Below are positions 1-10,014 of a stretch of DNA of 62,679 nt, one piece after another (within the stretch, counting starts at the first letter, position 1; every line of letters begins with the position of its first letter). The notes beneath the pieces are model-generated. The model saw only the letters and a program-made list of their open reading frames with translations, had not been told where the DNA came from and searched no databases. Both the position numbers and the translations under genes were made by a program. The stretch is from Chloroflexota bacterium (lineage in GTDB: Bacteria > Chloroflexota > Anaerolineae > Anaerolineales > Villigracilaceae). The DNA is taken from contig JAKAKJ010000012.1 in the NCBI GenBank assembly GCA_021824575.1, forward strand, positions 1 to 62,679, written 5' to 3'.

Positions 1-244
1 AATGCCAGCGATACCCATCCCAGTAGCCGCACGGGTTGGGAGGCGGGCAGTCATTGGCCTGCGCCACTCCCGGCCCAAATGGATAAGTCACGAGCCGGTC
101 GGGAACCCGGGAAGGAGGCAGCCACTCTGGTCCCGCCAACGAAACCATCAGAACGAGAAAGACAATGCCCAGTAAAAACCAATGCGGCAGAAAATGTTCA
201 AAACGTTTTGGCTGACTTGGGATTTTCCTTTGGGTGCGATGCAT
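1..244 (-). CDS. membrane-anchored or secreted protein, 5' part only
   Basis: An open frame runs from an ATG at 242-244 off the left edge, giving about 81 residues with no stop. It begins with a basic stretch (MHRTQRKIPSQPKRFEHF), then one hydrophobic segment at about residues 20-36 (WFLLGIVFLVLMVSLAG), then a Pro- and Cys-containing exported part (CPPPNPCGYWDGYRW). This is the layout of a signal anchor or uncleaved signal peptide. GGAAGGGAGA just upstream serves as a ribosome binding site. No family is recognised because the rest of the gene lies outside the window. Confidence 0.55.
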   Translation of the reverse strand, partial: MHRTQRKIPSQPKRFEHFLPHWFLLGIVFLVLMVSLAGPEWLPPSRVPDRLVTYPFGPGVAQANDCPPPNPCGYWDGYRWH

Positions 245-399
245 TCTCCCTTCCTTTTGCAGCAGCGAGTTGATTGGACAACATTATAGCTCCGCCCATT
301 TCCGCTTTGCTTTACAGGTTTGTTAGCCCCCCTATGTGCCATCCCTTTATAAGCTCATCATAAGCACTTCATAAACACATGGTAAGCAGGTCAGCCGCT
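245..399. other. intergenic region without recognised gene
   Basis: This lies between the start of the left-edge gene and the 3' end of the hydrolase. It must hold the promoter of the left-edge gene on the minus strand, but no convincing -10/-35 pair or terminator hairpin was seen. Confidence 0.4.
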
Positions 400-1188
400 T
401 TACCTCACCCTTCGTTTCCACTCCTCTTTCAATTGCAGTTCACGCGGGCTGATTCCGGAATCAAGCGCGAGAAAATCGGTCAATAAACGATTGAACTTGG
501 CTGTCTCATCAATCATTGGGAAATGGCCAGAACCGTCGAGAGTAATCTGATGCATGTTTATGGATAGCAATGAATTTCCGTCGGCAGATGGGACGGCAAT
601 GGACGGATCATTTTGTCCATAGACCAGCAGGCAGGGCACGCTTGTTGCGCGGAATTGCTGGAATAAACCGTCGGCCTGGAAACTGCTCATCGAGGCCGCG
701 ACCGCCCGTGAGTCCGATTTGGATGCGTCGGAGAGGGCCGTCGCCGCTTCGGGAGTCCGGCTTGAAAGCCAATCCACAAGTTCAGCAGATGTGGATGTCT
801 TGAGCTTCGCGTTCACCGAATTGAAATCCAGCGGACAGTCCACAGCCATGACGCGGTCCACGCTGCCCGGCTGCTGCGCCGCGAAATAAAATCCAACCAG
901 CGCGCCAAGGCCGTGCCCGACAATGGCAATTTTGCCAATTCCCATTTCGTCGAGAAAGCCAGTGAGGAGTGAGGCTTGTTTCTCAAGCGAATAACGTGCG
1001 GGATCGTGCGTGGTATCGCCATAGCCGAACAGGTCGAGCGCATAGGCGCGGAACGATGTCGAGGCGACCTGCATCGAGGCGATCCAATAGCGCCATGAAC
1101 CGACCCAGCCATGCAGAAAAACGATGGGACGACCGCGTCCCAACGCTTCATAGTGAACAATGGCTTCGTCAAGAATAATGGCGCTCAT
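400..1188 (-). CDS. alpha/beta hydrolase-fold protein lacking the nucleophile serine
   Basis: 262 residues with the alpha/beta hydrolase layout: oxyanion-hole motif HGWVGSW near residue 26, nucleophile-elbow region at 91-95, acid loop YGQNDP and a late His in GSGHFPMIDE. The elbow reads GHGLG, so the position that normally carries Ser is Gly93 (codon GGC at 910-912). The second hydrolase of this window (13182-13988) aligns without gaps over the first 95 residues and has GHSMG with Ser93. The fold is therefore clear, but ordinary ester or epoxide chemistry is doubtful. It may be a binding or regulatory paralogue. It lies downstream of the receiver and kinase genes with a short gap. Confidence 0.8.
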   Translation of the reverse strand: MSAIILDEAIVHYEALGRGRPIVFLHGWVGSWRYWIASMQVASTSFRAYALDLFGYGDTTHDPARYSLEKQASLLTGFLDEMGIGKIAIVGHGLGALVGFYFAAQQPGSVDRVMAVDCPLDFNSVNAKLKTSTSAELVDWLSSRTPEAATALSDASKSDSRAVAASMSSFQADGLFQQFRATSVPCLLVYGQNDPSIAVPSADGNSLLSINMHQITLDGSGHFPMIDETAKFNRLLTDFLALDSGISPRELQLKEEWKRRVR

Positions 1189-1278
1189 GGCTTTACCTCT
1201 CTACCCTCACCCCGCCCATCTCCTCTATCAAGGAGAAGGGAGATGGTATCCGTTAGGATGGGTGAATAAGAGGTCAAA

Positions 1279-1653
1279 TCACTTCCCAAACTTCGACAAA
1301 ATTGCGCGCACGCGATCCGTGAGTTGATCGGGGGCGAAGGGTTTCAATAAATATTCCTCCGCTCCCACTTCCAGCCCGGTTTGGATCTCCGACTCCTGGC
1401 CTTTGGCGGACAAAAACACAACGGGGATGTCCTTCAATTCTGCGTTCGATTTCATGATGCGGCAGGCATCGTAGCCGGTCATGCGTGGCATGCGGACATC
1501 CATGAGGATGAGATCGGGAAATTCGCGCGAGGCCGTCTGTACCGCTTCCTCTCCGTTTGCGGCAGCCACCACTTCATAGCCTGCAAAACGCAGGGTAAAC
1601 GCAACAAGTTCGCGAATATCCGGTTCGTCTTCTGCGATCAAAATCTTTGCCAT
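1279..1653 (-). CDS. single-domain response regulator (CheY-like receiver)
   Basis: 124 residues containing only a receiver domain: acidic pair EDE at 8-10, phospho-acceptor Asp52 in LILMDVRMP, switch Ser in FLSAKG and Lys in YLLKPF. There is no output domain, so it probably acts by protein contact. The ATG follows GAGGA and lies 7 bases after the stop codon of the giant kinase, so the two are almost certainly co-transcribed and the kinase is the likely phosphodonor. Confidence 0.92.
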   Translation of the reverse strand: MAKILIAEDEPDIRELVAFTLRFAGYEVVAAANGEEAVQTASREFPDLILMDVRMPRMTGYDACRIMKSNAELKDIPVVFLSAKGQESEIQTGLEVGAEEYLLKPFAPDQLTDRVRAILSKFGK

Positions 1654-1660
1654 TGAGTCC

Positions 1661-4600
1661 TCATTTATCCTTGTAAGCTGGGAGGGTAAAGGAGAATGTG
1701 CTTCCCTTGCCGGGGACGCCCTTGCTCTCCATCCAAATCCGTCCGTTGTGCATTTCGACCAATTGCTTCACGATTGGCAGGCCAAGCCCGGTGCCGGGAG
1801 TCGCAAGCACGAAGGGATGTTCGCCGCGATAGAAGCGTTCGAAGACGCGCTCCTGGTCGGGCTGCGGAATTCCCACACCGTTGTCAACCACATCCACTTG
1901 AACTTCGCTCCCGTTCAACGAATGAATGTTGACTTTGATTGTGCCGTTCTCCTGGGTATAGTGATACGCGTTATCCAAAAGGTTGTCGAGAACCTGGCGC
2001 ACGCGTTCCGCATCGCCAAAGACGCGCGGCAGGACGCGCGGCGCATCGAGGGAAAGCGCCATCGGCTTATTTTCTTCCTGTGAACGGCGCAGGATATCGG
2101 CGATCACATCTTCGGCCACCTCACGCAAGTCGAGCGGCTGCGGAGAAAGGATCACCCGTCCGGCCTCGATGCGCGAAATATCGAGCAGGTCATTGACGAG
2201 GATGTTCAAGCGGTCAATGTTGCTCTTGACGATGCCCAGAAAATGCGCCTGATTTTCATTGACCGCTCCCGCCGCGCCCATCAACATGATGTCCACGTAA
2301 CCTTTGATGGCCGTCATCGGTGTGCGAAGTTCGTGACTCACCGTCGCCACAAACTCGGACTTCAAGCGGTCCACTTCGACCTCGTGCGTGATGTCACGGA
2401 AGATGGACACTGTGCCAAGGAAATCATTTTGCAGAATCACCGGCGCAAGATGGACAAGAGCAATCCGTCCGTCGCCCAATTCCAACTGCTCCGCATACGT
2501 GTCGCCGGATTCGTATGCGCTGGGCGCCTGCGACCAGCGATGGATGGTTTCCGTCCAGGTGGAAGCAGCTTTGCCGAACAGCCCGCCGAACGCATCAAGA
2601 GACTGTCCAAGCAGGCGGCTGCTTTCGATTGCCAAAATCCGCTGAATGGATGAGTTGAGGAATGTGATGCGGTTATCTGCACCGGTGACCAGCACACCAT
2701 CCGCAACCGCCTCGAGAATGGCCTGCGAGCGGCTGGCTTCCTCCTGTTCCTTGCGGAGCATCGAACCGAGACGTTCGGCCTGGTCGCGGATCAGCTCATA
2801 CAAATGCGCGTTGTTGATCGCGACCGCAACCTGACTTGCAATGGCTTTGACCAGATTCAGACTTTCGGGCGTAAAGAAGCCGGCCTCGCGGCGGAATACC
2901 ATCAAGACGCCAATCACATCCTCCGCCACCAACAGCGGCGCGACGATGGCGCTGCGATGTTCGCGCGACGTGGATGCCGACTGTACCCAGCGCGGATCTT
3001 TATGCAAATCTTCGATCAAAGTAGCTTCGCGGTTTTGCACAACCCAGCCCGCGAGGCCCTCGCCAACCTTGAGCGCGAAACCGCGTCCGTCGCCATCCGT
3101 TCTATCCGTCAGGTAGCCGTAACCGGCGCGGTAATGCAAAAGGTTGTCCTCCGCATGGAGCAGCATGATCGTGCCTTGTTCCGCACCGATGGCATCATTG
3201 AGCAGGGAAAGCGTGCGGTTGAGTGCGCGGTCGAGGTCAAGGCTCGAGGAAACTTCGGTTAGGATGCGTAACAGCGTTTCTGTATTCTGCTGTTCGCGCT
3301 GTAATTGCGCGGTACGTTCGATGACGCGTTGCTCAAGTTCCTGCGCCAGGCGCTGAGTCTCGCCGAACAATCGCCCATTTTGGATGGCGACCGCCGCCTG
3401 GTTGCCAAGCGTGCTCAGGATTTGGAGATCGTCCTCGGAATAAACATTAGCCTGATAACTTTGCGTTGACAACATGCCAATCGTCTTGCCGCGTAAAATC
3501 ATCGGAACAGCCAGAATGGAAACCGGCGTTCCACGCTCACCCACTGTCACCGCGCCCAGGGAATCTGCGCTCTCGGAGCCGTTGATCAGCAGCGGCTGGC
3601 CGCTCGTAATGACACGCCCGCTGAGTCCCTGTTCCAGCGGCAGGCGCATGTTCGGCGTGCGCTGGTCCATATCCATCAAATAAACGCCCTCGACCTCCTG
3701 CTTTTCTTCATCCAGCAGGCTGATGACGAACGCGTCCGCAGGCATCAGGCGTTCGGCGGCGCGGTGGATCGCGGCGTAAATCTGTTCGGCGTCCAGGCTG
3801 GCTCCCACTTCCGCGCTGGACTGATTCAGAATCGCAAAACGTTCCGCAGTCCGTACGGTGGATTCGTACAAGCGCGCATTTTCAAGCGCAATCGAAGCCT
3901 GGTTTGCAATCGTGCGCGCCAATTCGATTTCGGTCAGCGAGAAACGTCCGTCGCCAATAATTTGCGCGAACAGGAGCGCCTGCAGGTTTTGGCCACTTGC
4001 CAGCGGGATGACCAGCAAAGCTTTCACATCTTCGCCGATAAAGTCCATCAACGGCGCAATATCCGATTCGGATTTCAAATTCTCCGTGTTAAAGATGCCA
4101 AGTGACTCGCGCAGGCGCTCGAACAAGGGCGCGTCGGGCAGGACCTGAGGCAGTTCCCGCAACTCCCTGGGCGATGAGGCCACCCAGGCGGGTTGTCCGC
4201 GTTCAAACGAAACCGCCGAGACTCGGTCCGCGTTTAGAGCGCCCTGCAATTCCTGCGCTGTAAGTTCCAAAATTTGATTCGCATCCAGCAAACCGCTCAA
4301 GGATGACGAGAAACGGTTGAGCAAAGCAAGGCGTTTTGAACGTTCATCCAATTCCGTCGCGCGGCGGAGACTCTCTTCATACAAATTGGCATTATCGAGC
4401 GCAACGGCAGCCTGGCTGGCAAAAGTTGATCCCAGTTGGATTTGTTCGCGACTGTAGAAGAATGATTGCCATTTTTCGAGCGCAATCACGCCAGTCAATT
4501 CGCCTTTGGAAATCAGCGGAACACCCAGCCACGAAAGCCGCGGTGCCTCGACGGCTGGGAAACGCGAATCTTCGCGCACATCGCCAACGAAGATGGGCTG

Positions 4601-7600
4601 TCCGCTGCGCGCCATTTCCTTGAACAAGGCGCTGTCACCAACGGCGACGCTCAACCCGAGGCGTCTTTCGTTGTCGGTGAAGCCGCGCGCTGCGGTAACG
4701 GTCAGCCGTTCCTTGTCCCGAAGCCAGAGCGTGGCAGTATCGAACGGCAAAACCGGGGCCAATTGGTCGAGCAGCGAAGCGACCAATTGATCGGAGCGCA
4801 GGCTCGAAGTCATCGCGCTTGCAACTTCATTCAGCGCCTGCAGTTGTCCAGCGCGTTCCGCCGTCGTATGGACGAGACGCACATTTTCGAGCGAGAGCGC
4901 AACCTGCTGCGAAAGCGAAACGAGCAATGCTTCATCGTCAGGGCTGAACGCGGCAGGCGTATTGAAATTGTCGAGTACCAGCACGCCAATGCTCTGATCC
5001 CCGGCAACGATGGGAATCAACAGGCTTGAAACCGGCAGGCGGCCCCCGGTTCCCTGGCGGTAATTACCGAGGCTGTCAGCAGACAAAACGTAATCGCGCG
5101 CAAAATTCACTTCGTCCACGCGGCGCGGCTTTTTATCAGCAAACACAACGCCCGGCAAAGCCTCACCGTGACGGTAGGATATCCGCATCAAGATGTTGCT
5201 GTCAGCGTAGCCGGAGGCTGCACGCGGCTCCAGCAATTGACTTTGTTCATTCCACAGTAAAACAACACCGGCGTGTGCCGCCGGCAGGACACGGCGCCCG
5301 CTGTCGAGCAAAGCCCTGACCATCTGGTCTGGGTCAAGCCCGCTCAAGCGGCGGCTGAATTCGAGCAGCAGATTCACTTCCTGCAAGCGGCGGCGTGTTT
5401 CGTTGAGCAGTGAAATATTTTGCAGAACGACCGAAGTCTGCCGCGAGATTTGATAATAGACCTGGCGGTCTTCTTCGGTGAAAGCCTGCATTGGTTCCGG
5501 GCTGAGCGCGAGCATGGCGGCGATCGGATGATTCTCCACCATCACGGGCAGGCATATCGCGGCCTTGGCGCGCATCTGATTGAGGAGCGGCGTATCGCGC
5601 CATTCATCATCTTCATCCAAATTTGGAATCAGGATCGGCTCGCCGGTCTGCAAAACAGAACGCAGCGGATTGCGCTGTCCAAACAACGCTTCAGGATTGC
5701 TCGACCTCGGGACGCTTCCCAGGACGTGAAGCAGGCGCGGCCCTTCCGGGGCATTTTCCGCCACCAATGCAATGGACATGCCCAACTGCGTCAGCGTTTC
5801 GCGGCCAAGCGCGTGCAGCGCCAACGAAGAGTCCAACTGGCGGCTGACCGATTCAGTGATTGCCAAACCAGCGCGCACGCGTTGAGCGCGGCGGTCGAGG
5901 TTATGCAATGCGATGGTTTGTTCGAGGTCTTTTCTCAACAGAACGGGCAGATCCGTCTGCGTGACATTGAGAAGTTTTTGCTGGCGCTGCAAACCGGACG
6001 ATAATGATTCGATGCGATTCTTTAAATCGCTGAAACGCGCAGACTGGCTAATGACTTGAACAGCCTCCGCCGCAAATAATTCAAGAGAATCGATTGTGGC
6101 ACGGTCAGGCCGCAGACCATTTTCAGGATCGTCAAGGCTGATCAGCCCAAGCGGATTTCCCTGCGCATCCTCCAACGGGACCAGCAAAAAGTCATCGGGG
6201 TCCCAGGCATTCTGTTTGGCCTGCGCCGCCATGTAATCGCTGGAATAAACATAATGAATGTCCGCCGGAAGCACAGGTGTTTGATCGGCGGGAATGTAAT
6301 ACGAACGGCTGATTTTGAATTCGGGCCGCATCAATTGCCGGATACTCGTCAGCGGCTGCTTGCGCGACATCAGTTCGTTGAGCGTTTCCGTGGAAATGCC
6401 AACGCCAACCACGCGGCGCAGCATGCCGCCTTCCGGTTCATACAAACTGACCAGCACCACGCGGAACGGTGTTGATTCGCGAATGCCCTGTGCGATCAAT
6501 TTGAGCGACTCTTCCAGCGGCTGTTCGAGATTGATCGAATAATTGGCATTCGAAAACTTTCCAAGCGTTTCAGAACGCCGGCGCAAAAGCTCGGATTGCT
6601 GGCGTTCGTTCTCATATTTGCGCGCGTTGTTCAAAGCGATCGAAGCCTGGATGGCAAGCGTCTGCGTAGTTTCAAGCGCCGATTGATCGAAGAAACCAGG
6701 CTGGCTGGAATGTAACTGAATGAGGCCAATCGGGCTTCCGTGACGCGTCATCGGCACCACGATTGCCGAACGGATTCCTTCGTGTGGGGCAAAGAATCCT
6801 CCCTGGCTGAAATCCGGGATCAGGAAGGACTCATTATTTTGGATGGCACTCCGTTCCAGAGGCGACAGTTCGCCTGCGTACGGACAGCCCACAGTGCGGA
6901 TCACGCGCGGGTCGTCGGCAGCCACTTCGGGGTCCAGAAGAAAGACCGAGCCGCAATCCGCACCGGTCGTGCGGGCCGTCTCGTCACGGATCACATTTAG
7001 AAGATGATCCACGGAAAGCGACGCGCCCATCTCGCGGCTGACGCGCGCAATCGTCGTCAGTTGTTCGACGCGGCGGCGCAAGGTCTCGTCGGTCTGCGAA
7101 ATCAGGCGCAGGCTTTCGATGGCCGAAGCCAATTGTTCAGCCGCCGTGGAGACAACCTGCAAATCATATTCATTGAAGAAGTTGGTGCGGCGCGAACTGA
7201 GATTCAATTCGCCAATCGTTTTTTCATGCGCCGCTATTGGAACAACGAGACACGACTCGACGCTCAGCGCGGTCACCAGCGGGCGATAGAACGGAATCAC
7301 ACGGCGATCCACGCTGAGATGTCCCGAAAGAAAAGCATGTTGGCTGCCCGCAACAGTCTGCCGGTATTCCGGGTCGTCCACCACGAGCGGCGGGAATGAA
7401 GTTGCCACTTCGTCCGGCACGCCGACCATGGAATCAAAATGGACGCGCAATTCACCGCGCGCATCATCGAGCAAAAACACCGCGCCCACATCTGCCTGGA
7501 ATAATCCCGCCAATTCCTGCACGGAATATTTGAGGACTTCCTGGAGCGTAGCGGAAGAAACCGCGAGATTCGAAATGCGCCTCAACGCATCCGAACGCTG

Positions 7601-9088
7601 GGCGCGCTGACGGCTCTGCTGGACAAGCGCGGCATTGAGGATGATCGCAGCAGCCTGATCGCTGACAACATTCATCAGACGCAATTCAGAATCAGGAAAG
7701 GCAGCAGGGCCGCCCTTGTGATGCGAGACCTGGAAATAGCCAACCATTTCCCCCTCAGAAACCAGCGGCACGAGCGCCGAGTCGCGCAAGCTGGCCGCCA
7801 CCGCAATATCCGTCAATCCAAGCGCCCGCCAGTTCTCATCCTCCGATGCGTTCAACGTGACGATCGGCTGGCGTTCGTGGATCAACGTTTCCGCGGCGCT
7901 ATCCGCGGCGACTGTGGTGCGATAAATTTGGACGATGTGCGTTGGCAGGCCGCGGAACGGAACCTGTCCCTCCAGTGTGCGTTTGTTTTCATCATAGAGC
8001 AAAAAGCCAACAATCTCGGCATCGAAAAGGGGAGCCACACTTTCCACAAGGCGTGTAAATAAATCCTGCGGTTCGCGAATGGCGCTGACCGCCTGCGCCA
8101 AATTTGCCAGGCCCGAAAGTTCGAGTGCGCGGCGGCGCTCATTTTGATAAAGCATCGCATTGCGTACCGCCGCGCCTATTTGACCGGCCACCAACTGCAA
8201 TAAATCCAGATCATGCTGACCAAGCGCTGCGCTGGCAGACTGGCCGAATTCGAGCAGGCCGACCAACTCACCGCCTGCCTTCAACGGAATGCCAAGATAG
8301 GAATTAAATCGCGGGAACCCATCCGCCGCTTCATTCGCCGACGCCGCGCGGGTATCCGTTAAAAGAAGCGGCGACCTTGTCTCGACGATTTTGTCCGCCA
8401 AATCCGCAAACTGGCTTTGCGCGGCGCGGACAAGTTTGAGTCCCGCGCCGTCCGCTTCCTGGAAGCGGTACGCGGCAAACCCTTTTTCCTCCGCGTCCCA
8501 AACTTTGATCTCCAGCGCATCCGCGGGGACCAGCCGGCTCACGTTATCGAGAATGGCCTGCAGAGTCGCTTCAAAGTCAAGGCTGGAGGCGATGGATTGA
8601 TTGAAATCGGTAATGACTTTTAGAATCGAAGACGAAAATTCCTGGCGATCCGACATCAATTCCGGCGACAAATCCATGCCGCGCAAGGAAACCAGCATTT
8701 GCGGATATATGCCCGGCACCTGATAAGACGTGGCTTCGACCAATCTTCCGTTGACGCTCAAACGCTTTTGTCCCGGCGCGGCGCACACTTCCAAAAAATC
8801 ATCCGGCGGGCGGATGCGGCGCAACAACCGCTCCAAATCAGCCGGATCGCTCTCGCGCAATCCAAACCATTCGCGCGCCAGTGTGTTGACATAATCCACG
8901 CGGCCGCCGGATTGGATGACTACGACTGCATCGCTCGATTGATTCGAATCAGGAAGAACAAAAGGACTGGAATCGGCTTCCCCGCTGCCTGAACCATGCG
9001 GGGCAAAGCGCAACAATCCCCAAACCAGTATCACGAATACCAGTCCGGCGATGATGAGCATCATGCCCAGGTTCAAGCTGGCAAACAT
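1661..9088 (-). CDS. giant sensor histidine kinase with about eleven tandem GAF domains
   Basis: 2475 residues. Order seen: one N-terminal membrane segment (about 7-25), a PAS-like segment (about 45-105), about eleven GAF-type sensor domains spaced 150-200 residues apart, a PAS domain (about 2080-2190), HisKA with SHELRTP near 2245, and an ATPase domain with N box (NLLDNAYHY), VDNGVGIP and GTGLGLPI. The GAF repeats are joined by short helical linkers that each start with a motif like NARLYE, the usual signalling-helix pattern. Typical kinases carry one to three such domains, so the length is exceptional. It is a membrane-tethered, mainly cytoplasmic multi-input sensor. Ligands cannot be inferred, and no phytochrome-type chromophore Cys was recognised. 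It is flanked by two receiver proteins, likely partners. Confidence 0.93.
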   Translation of the reverse strand: MFASLNLGMMLIIAGLVFVILVWGLLRFAPHGSGSGEADSSPFVLPDSNQSSDAVVVIQSGGRVDYVNTLAREWFGLRESDPADLERLLRRIRPPDDFLEVCAAPGQKRLSVNGRLVEATSYQVPGIYPQMLVSLRGMDLSPELMSDRQEFSSSILKVITDFNQSIASSLDFEATLQAILDNVSRLVPADALEIKVWDAEEKGFAAYRFQEADGAGLKLVRAAQSQFADLADKIVETRSPLLLTDTRAASANEAADGFPRFNSYLGIPLKAGGELVGLLEFGQSASAALGQHDLDLLQLVAGQIGAAVRNAMLYQNERRRALELSGLANLAQAVSAIREPQDLFTRLVESVAPLFDAEIVGFLLYDENKRTLEGQVPFRGLPTHIVQIYRTTVAADSAAETLIHERQPIVTLNASEDENWRALGLTDIAVAASLRDSALVPLVSEGEMVGYFQVSHHKGGPAAFPDSELRLMNVVSDQAAAIILNAALVQQSRQRAQRSDALRRISNLAVSSATLQEVLKYSVQELAGLFQADVGAVFLLDDARGELRVHFDSMVGVPDEVATSFPPLVVDDPEYRQTVAGSQHAFLSGHLSVDRRVIPFYRPLVTALSVESCLVVPIAAHEKTIGELNLSSRRTNFFNEYDLQVVSTAAEQLASAIESLRLISQTDETLRRRVEQLTTIARVSREMGASLSVDHLLNVIRDETARTTGADCGSVFLLDPEVAADDPRVIRTVGCPYAGELSPLERSAIQNNESFLIPDFSQGGFFAPHEGIRSAIVVPMTRHGSPIGLIQLHSSQPGFFDQSALETTQTLAIQASIALNNARKYENERQQSELLRRRSETLGKFSNANYSINLEQPLEESLKLIAQGIRESTPFRVVLVSLYEPEGGMLRRVVGVGISTETLNELMSRKQPLTSIRQLMRPEFKISRSYYIPADQTPVLPADIHYVYSSDYMAAQAKQNAWDPDDFLLVPLEDAQGNPLGLISLDDPENGLRPDRATIDSLELFAAEAVQVISQSARFSDLKNRIESLSSGLQRQQKLLNVTQTDLPVLLRKDLEQTIALHNLDRRAQRVRAGLAITESVSRQLDSSLALHALGRETLTQLGMSIALVAENAPEGPRLLHVLGSVPRSSNPEALFGQRNPLRSVLQTGEPILIPNLDEDDEWRDTPLLNQMRAKAAICLPVMVENHPIAAMLALSPEPMQAFTEEDRQVYYQISRQTSVVLQNISLLNETRRRLQEVNLLLEFSRRLSGLDPDQMVRALLDSGRRVLPAAHAGVVLLWNEQSQLLEPRAASGYADSNILMRISYRHGEALPGVVFADKKPRRVDEVNFARDYVLSADSLGNYRQGTGGRLPVSSLLIPIVAGDQSIGVLVLDNFNTPAAFSPDDEALLVSLSQQVALSLENVRLVHTTAERAGQLQALNEVASAMTSSLRSDQLVASLLDQLAPVLPFDTATLWLRDKERLTVTAARGFTDNERRLGLSVAVGDSALFKEMARSGQPIFVGDVREDSRFPAVEAPRLSWLGVPLISKGELTGVIALEKWQSFFYSREQIQLGSTFASQAAVALDNANLYEESLRRATELDERSKRLALLNRFSSSLSGLLDANQILELTAQELQGALNADRVSAVSFERGQPAWVASSPRELRELPQVLPDAPLFERLRESLGIFNTENLKSESDIAPLMDFIGEDVKALLVIPLASGQNLQALLFAQIIGDGRFSLTEIELARTIANQASIALENARLYESTVRTAERFAILNQSSAEVGASLDAEQIYAAIHRAAERLMPADAFVISLLDEEKQEVEGVYLMDMDQRTPNMRLPLEQGLSGRVITSGQPLLINGSESADSLGAVTVGERGTPVSILAVPMILRGKTIGMLSTQSYQANVYSEDDLQILSTLGNQAAVAIQNGRLFGETQRLAQELEQRVIERTAQLQREQQNTETLLRILTEVSSSLDLDRALNRTLSLLNDAIGAEQGTIMLLHAEDNLLHYRAGYGYLTDRTDGDGRGFALKVGEGLAGWVVQNREATLIEDLHKDPRWVQSASTSREHRSAIVAPLLVAEDVIGVLMVFRREAGFFTPESLNLVKAIASQVAVAINNAHLYELIRDQAERLGSMLRKEQEEASRSQAILEAVADGVLVTGADNRITFLNSSIQRILAIESSRLLGQSLDAFGGLFGKAASTWTETIHRWSQAPSAYESGDTYAEQLELGDGRIALVHLAPVILQNDFLGTVSIFRDITHEVEVDRLKSEFVATVSHELRTPMTAIKGYVDIMLMGAAGAVNENQAHFLGIVKSNIDRLNILVNDLLDISRIEAGRVILSPQPLDLREVAEDVIADILRRSQEENKPMALSLDAPRVLPRVFGDAERVRQVLDNLLDNAYHYTQENGTIKVNIHSLNGSEVQVDVVDNGVGIPQPDQERVFERFYRGEHPFVLATPGTGLGLPIVKQLVEMHNGRIWMESKGVPGKGSTFSFTLPAYKDK

Positions 9089-9106
9089 ACCTGTAAAGAC
9101 GGCTCC

Positions 9107-10006
9107 TTAGGCCGTTGTCAGCGAGTCCTGCCGCCGCGCTTCCGCAGCCAACTCGGTGATCTCGCGAATATCTGCAAACGATTGCTGGCTCGGTGAGACT
9201 ATGCCGACAGACATCGTCATGAACGGAACCTTGTCCGAACTGCCATCCGGTTTTGGCGCCTGCATGAAGCCCTGCTGCCGGTCAATAAAGTTGTAATGCG
9301 TTTGGATCTCCGCTGCAAAGCGTTCCTTGACGCGCTGTTTGATGCCTGGGGCATTCTCGTTCTTCGTGATGACGATGAAGTTGTCTCCGCCCGCATGCCC
9401 GATGAAATCATTGCTTGTGCCAAGTTCATCCACAACTTCACCGATGAGCATCGCAGTAAAACGCATCACATCATCTCCCGCCACAAAACCATACACATCC
9501 TTGAATGGATCAAAATGATTGACGCGCATATCGAGCAAGGCCCAATCCTTTTCGCGGATGATGCGCCGCAGCTGCTCCTCGATCAGCCGTCCTGCCGGCA
9601 GGCCCGAGCGCGGATCGGTGAGACTCTCGCGCTCCGAACGCCGGATCGCACCCGTCACGCGCAGTTTCAATTCCTCGATATCGAATGGCTTGGTGATGTA
9701 ATCGTCCGCGCCAAGTTCGAGCCCTTGCAGTTTATCGCTGCGTTCATCCTTCTGCGTCAGGAAAATCACAGGGATGTGACTGGTGCGTGTGCTCGTCCGC
9801 AAATTTCGGCAAACCTCATAGCCGTCAATATCCGGCAGCATGATGTCCAGCACAATCAAATGCGGCAGAACGTGCTTCGTCTTTTCGAGTGCGTCCGAGC
9901 CGCGGTGTGCGACATCCACATCGAACTCCATGCCCGAGAAGTAAATCTTGAGCATGTTCGCGATGTCAACATCATCTTCCACGACCAACAGGCGGGCTTT
10001 TCCCAT
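9107..10006 (-). CDS. response regulator with degenerate GGDEF domain
   Basis: 299 residues: a receiver at 1-120 (DD at 11-12, phospho-Asp54 in IVLDIMLP, Lys in ITKPF), then a GGDEF-type domain that starts at DPRSGLPAGR (about 131). The signature reads GGDNF at 206-210, so the catalytic acid after GGD is Asn. Diguanylate cyclase activity is therefore doubtful. A role as a c-di-GMP or nucleotide-binding effector, or as an adaptor, is more likely. AGGAGG stands just before the ATG and overlaps the stop codon of the upstream reductase-like gene. The gene ends 18 bases before the giant kinase, so it probably belongs to the same signalling unit. Confidence 0.88.
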   Translation of the reverse strand: MGKARLLVVEDDVDIANMLKIYFSGMEFDVDVAHRGSDALEKTKHVLPHLIVLDIMLPDIDGYEVCRNLRTSTRTSHIPVIFLTQKDERSDKLQGLELGADDYITKPFDIEELKLRVTGAIRRSERESLTDPRSGLPAGRLIEEQLRRIIREKDWALLDMRVNHFDPFKDVYGFVAGDDVMRFTAMLIGEVVDELGTSNDFIGHAGGDNFIVITKNENAPGIKQRVKERFAAEIQTHYNFIDRQQGFMQAPKPDGSSDKVPFMTMSVGIVSPSQQSFADIREITELAAEARRQDSLTTA

Positions 10007-10014
10007 AGAGCCTC

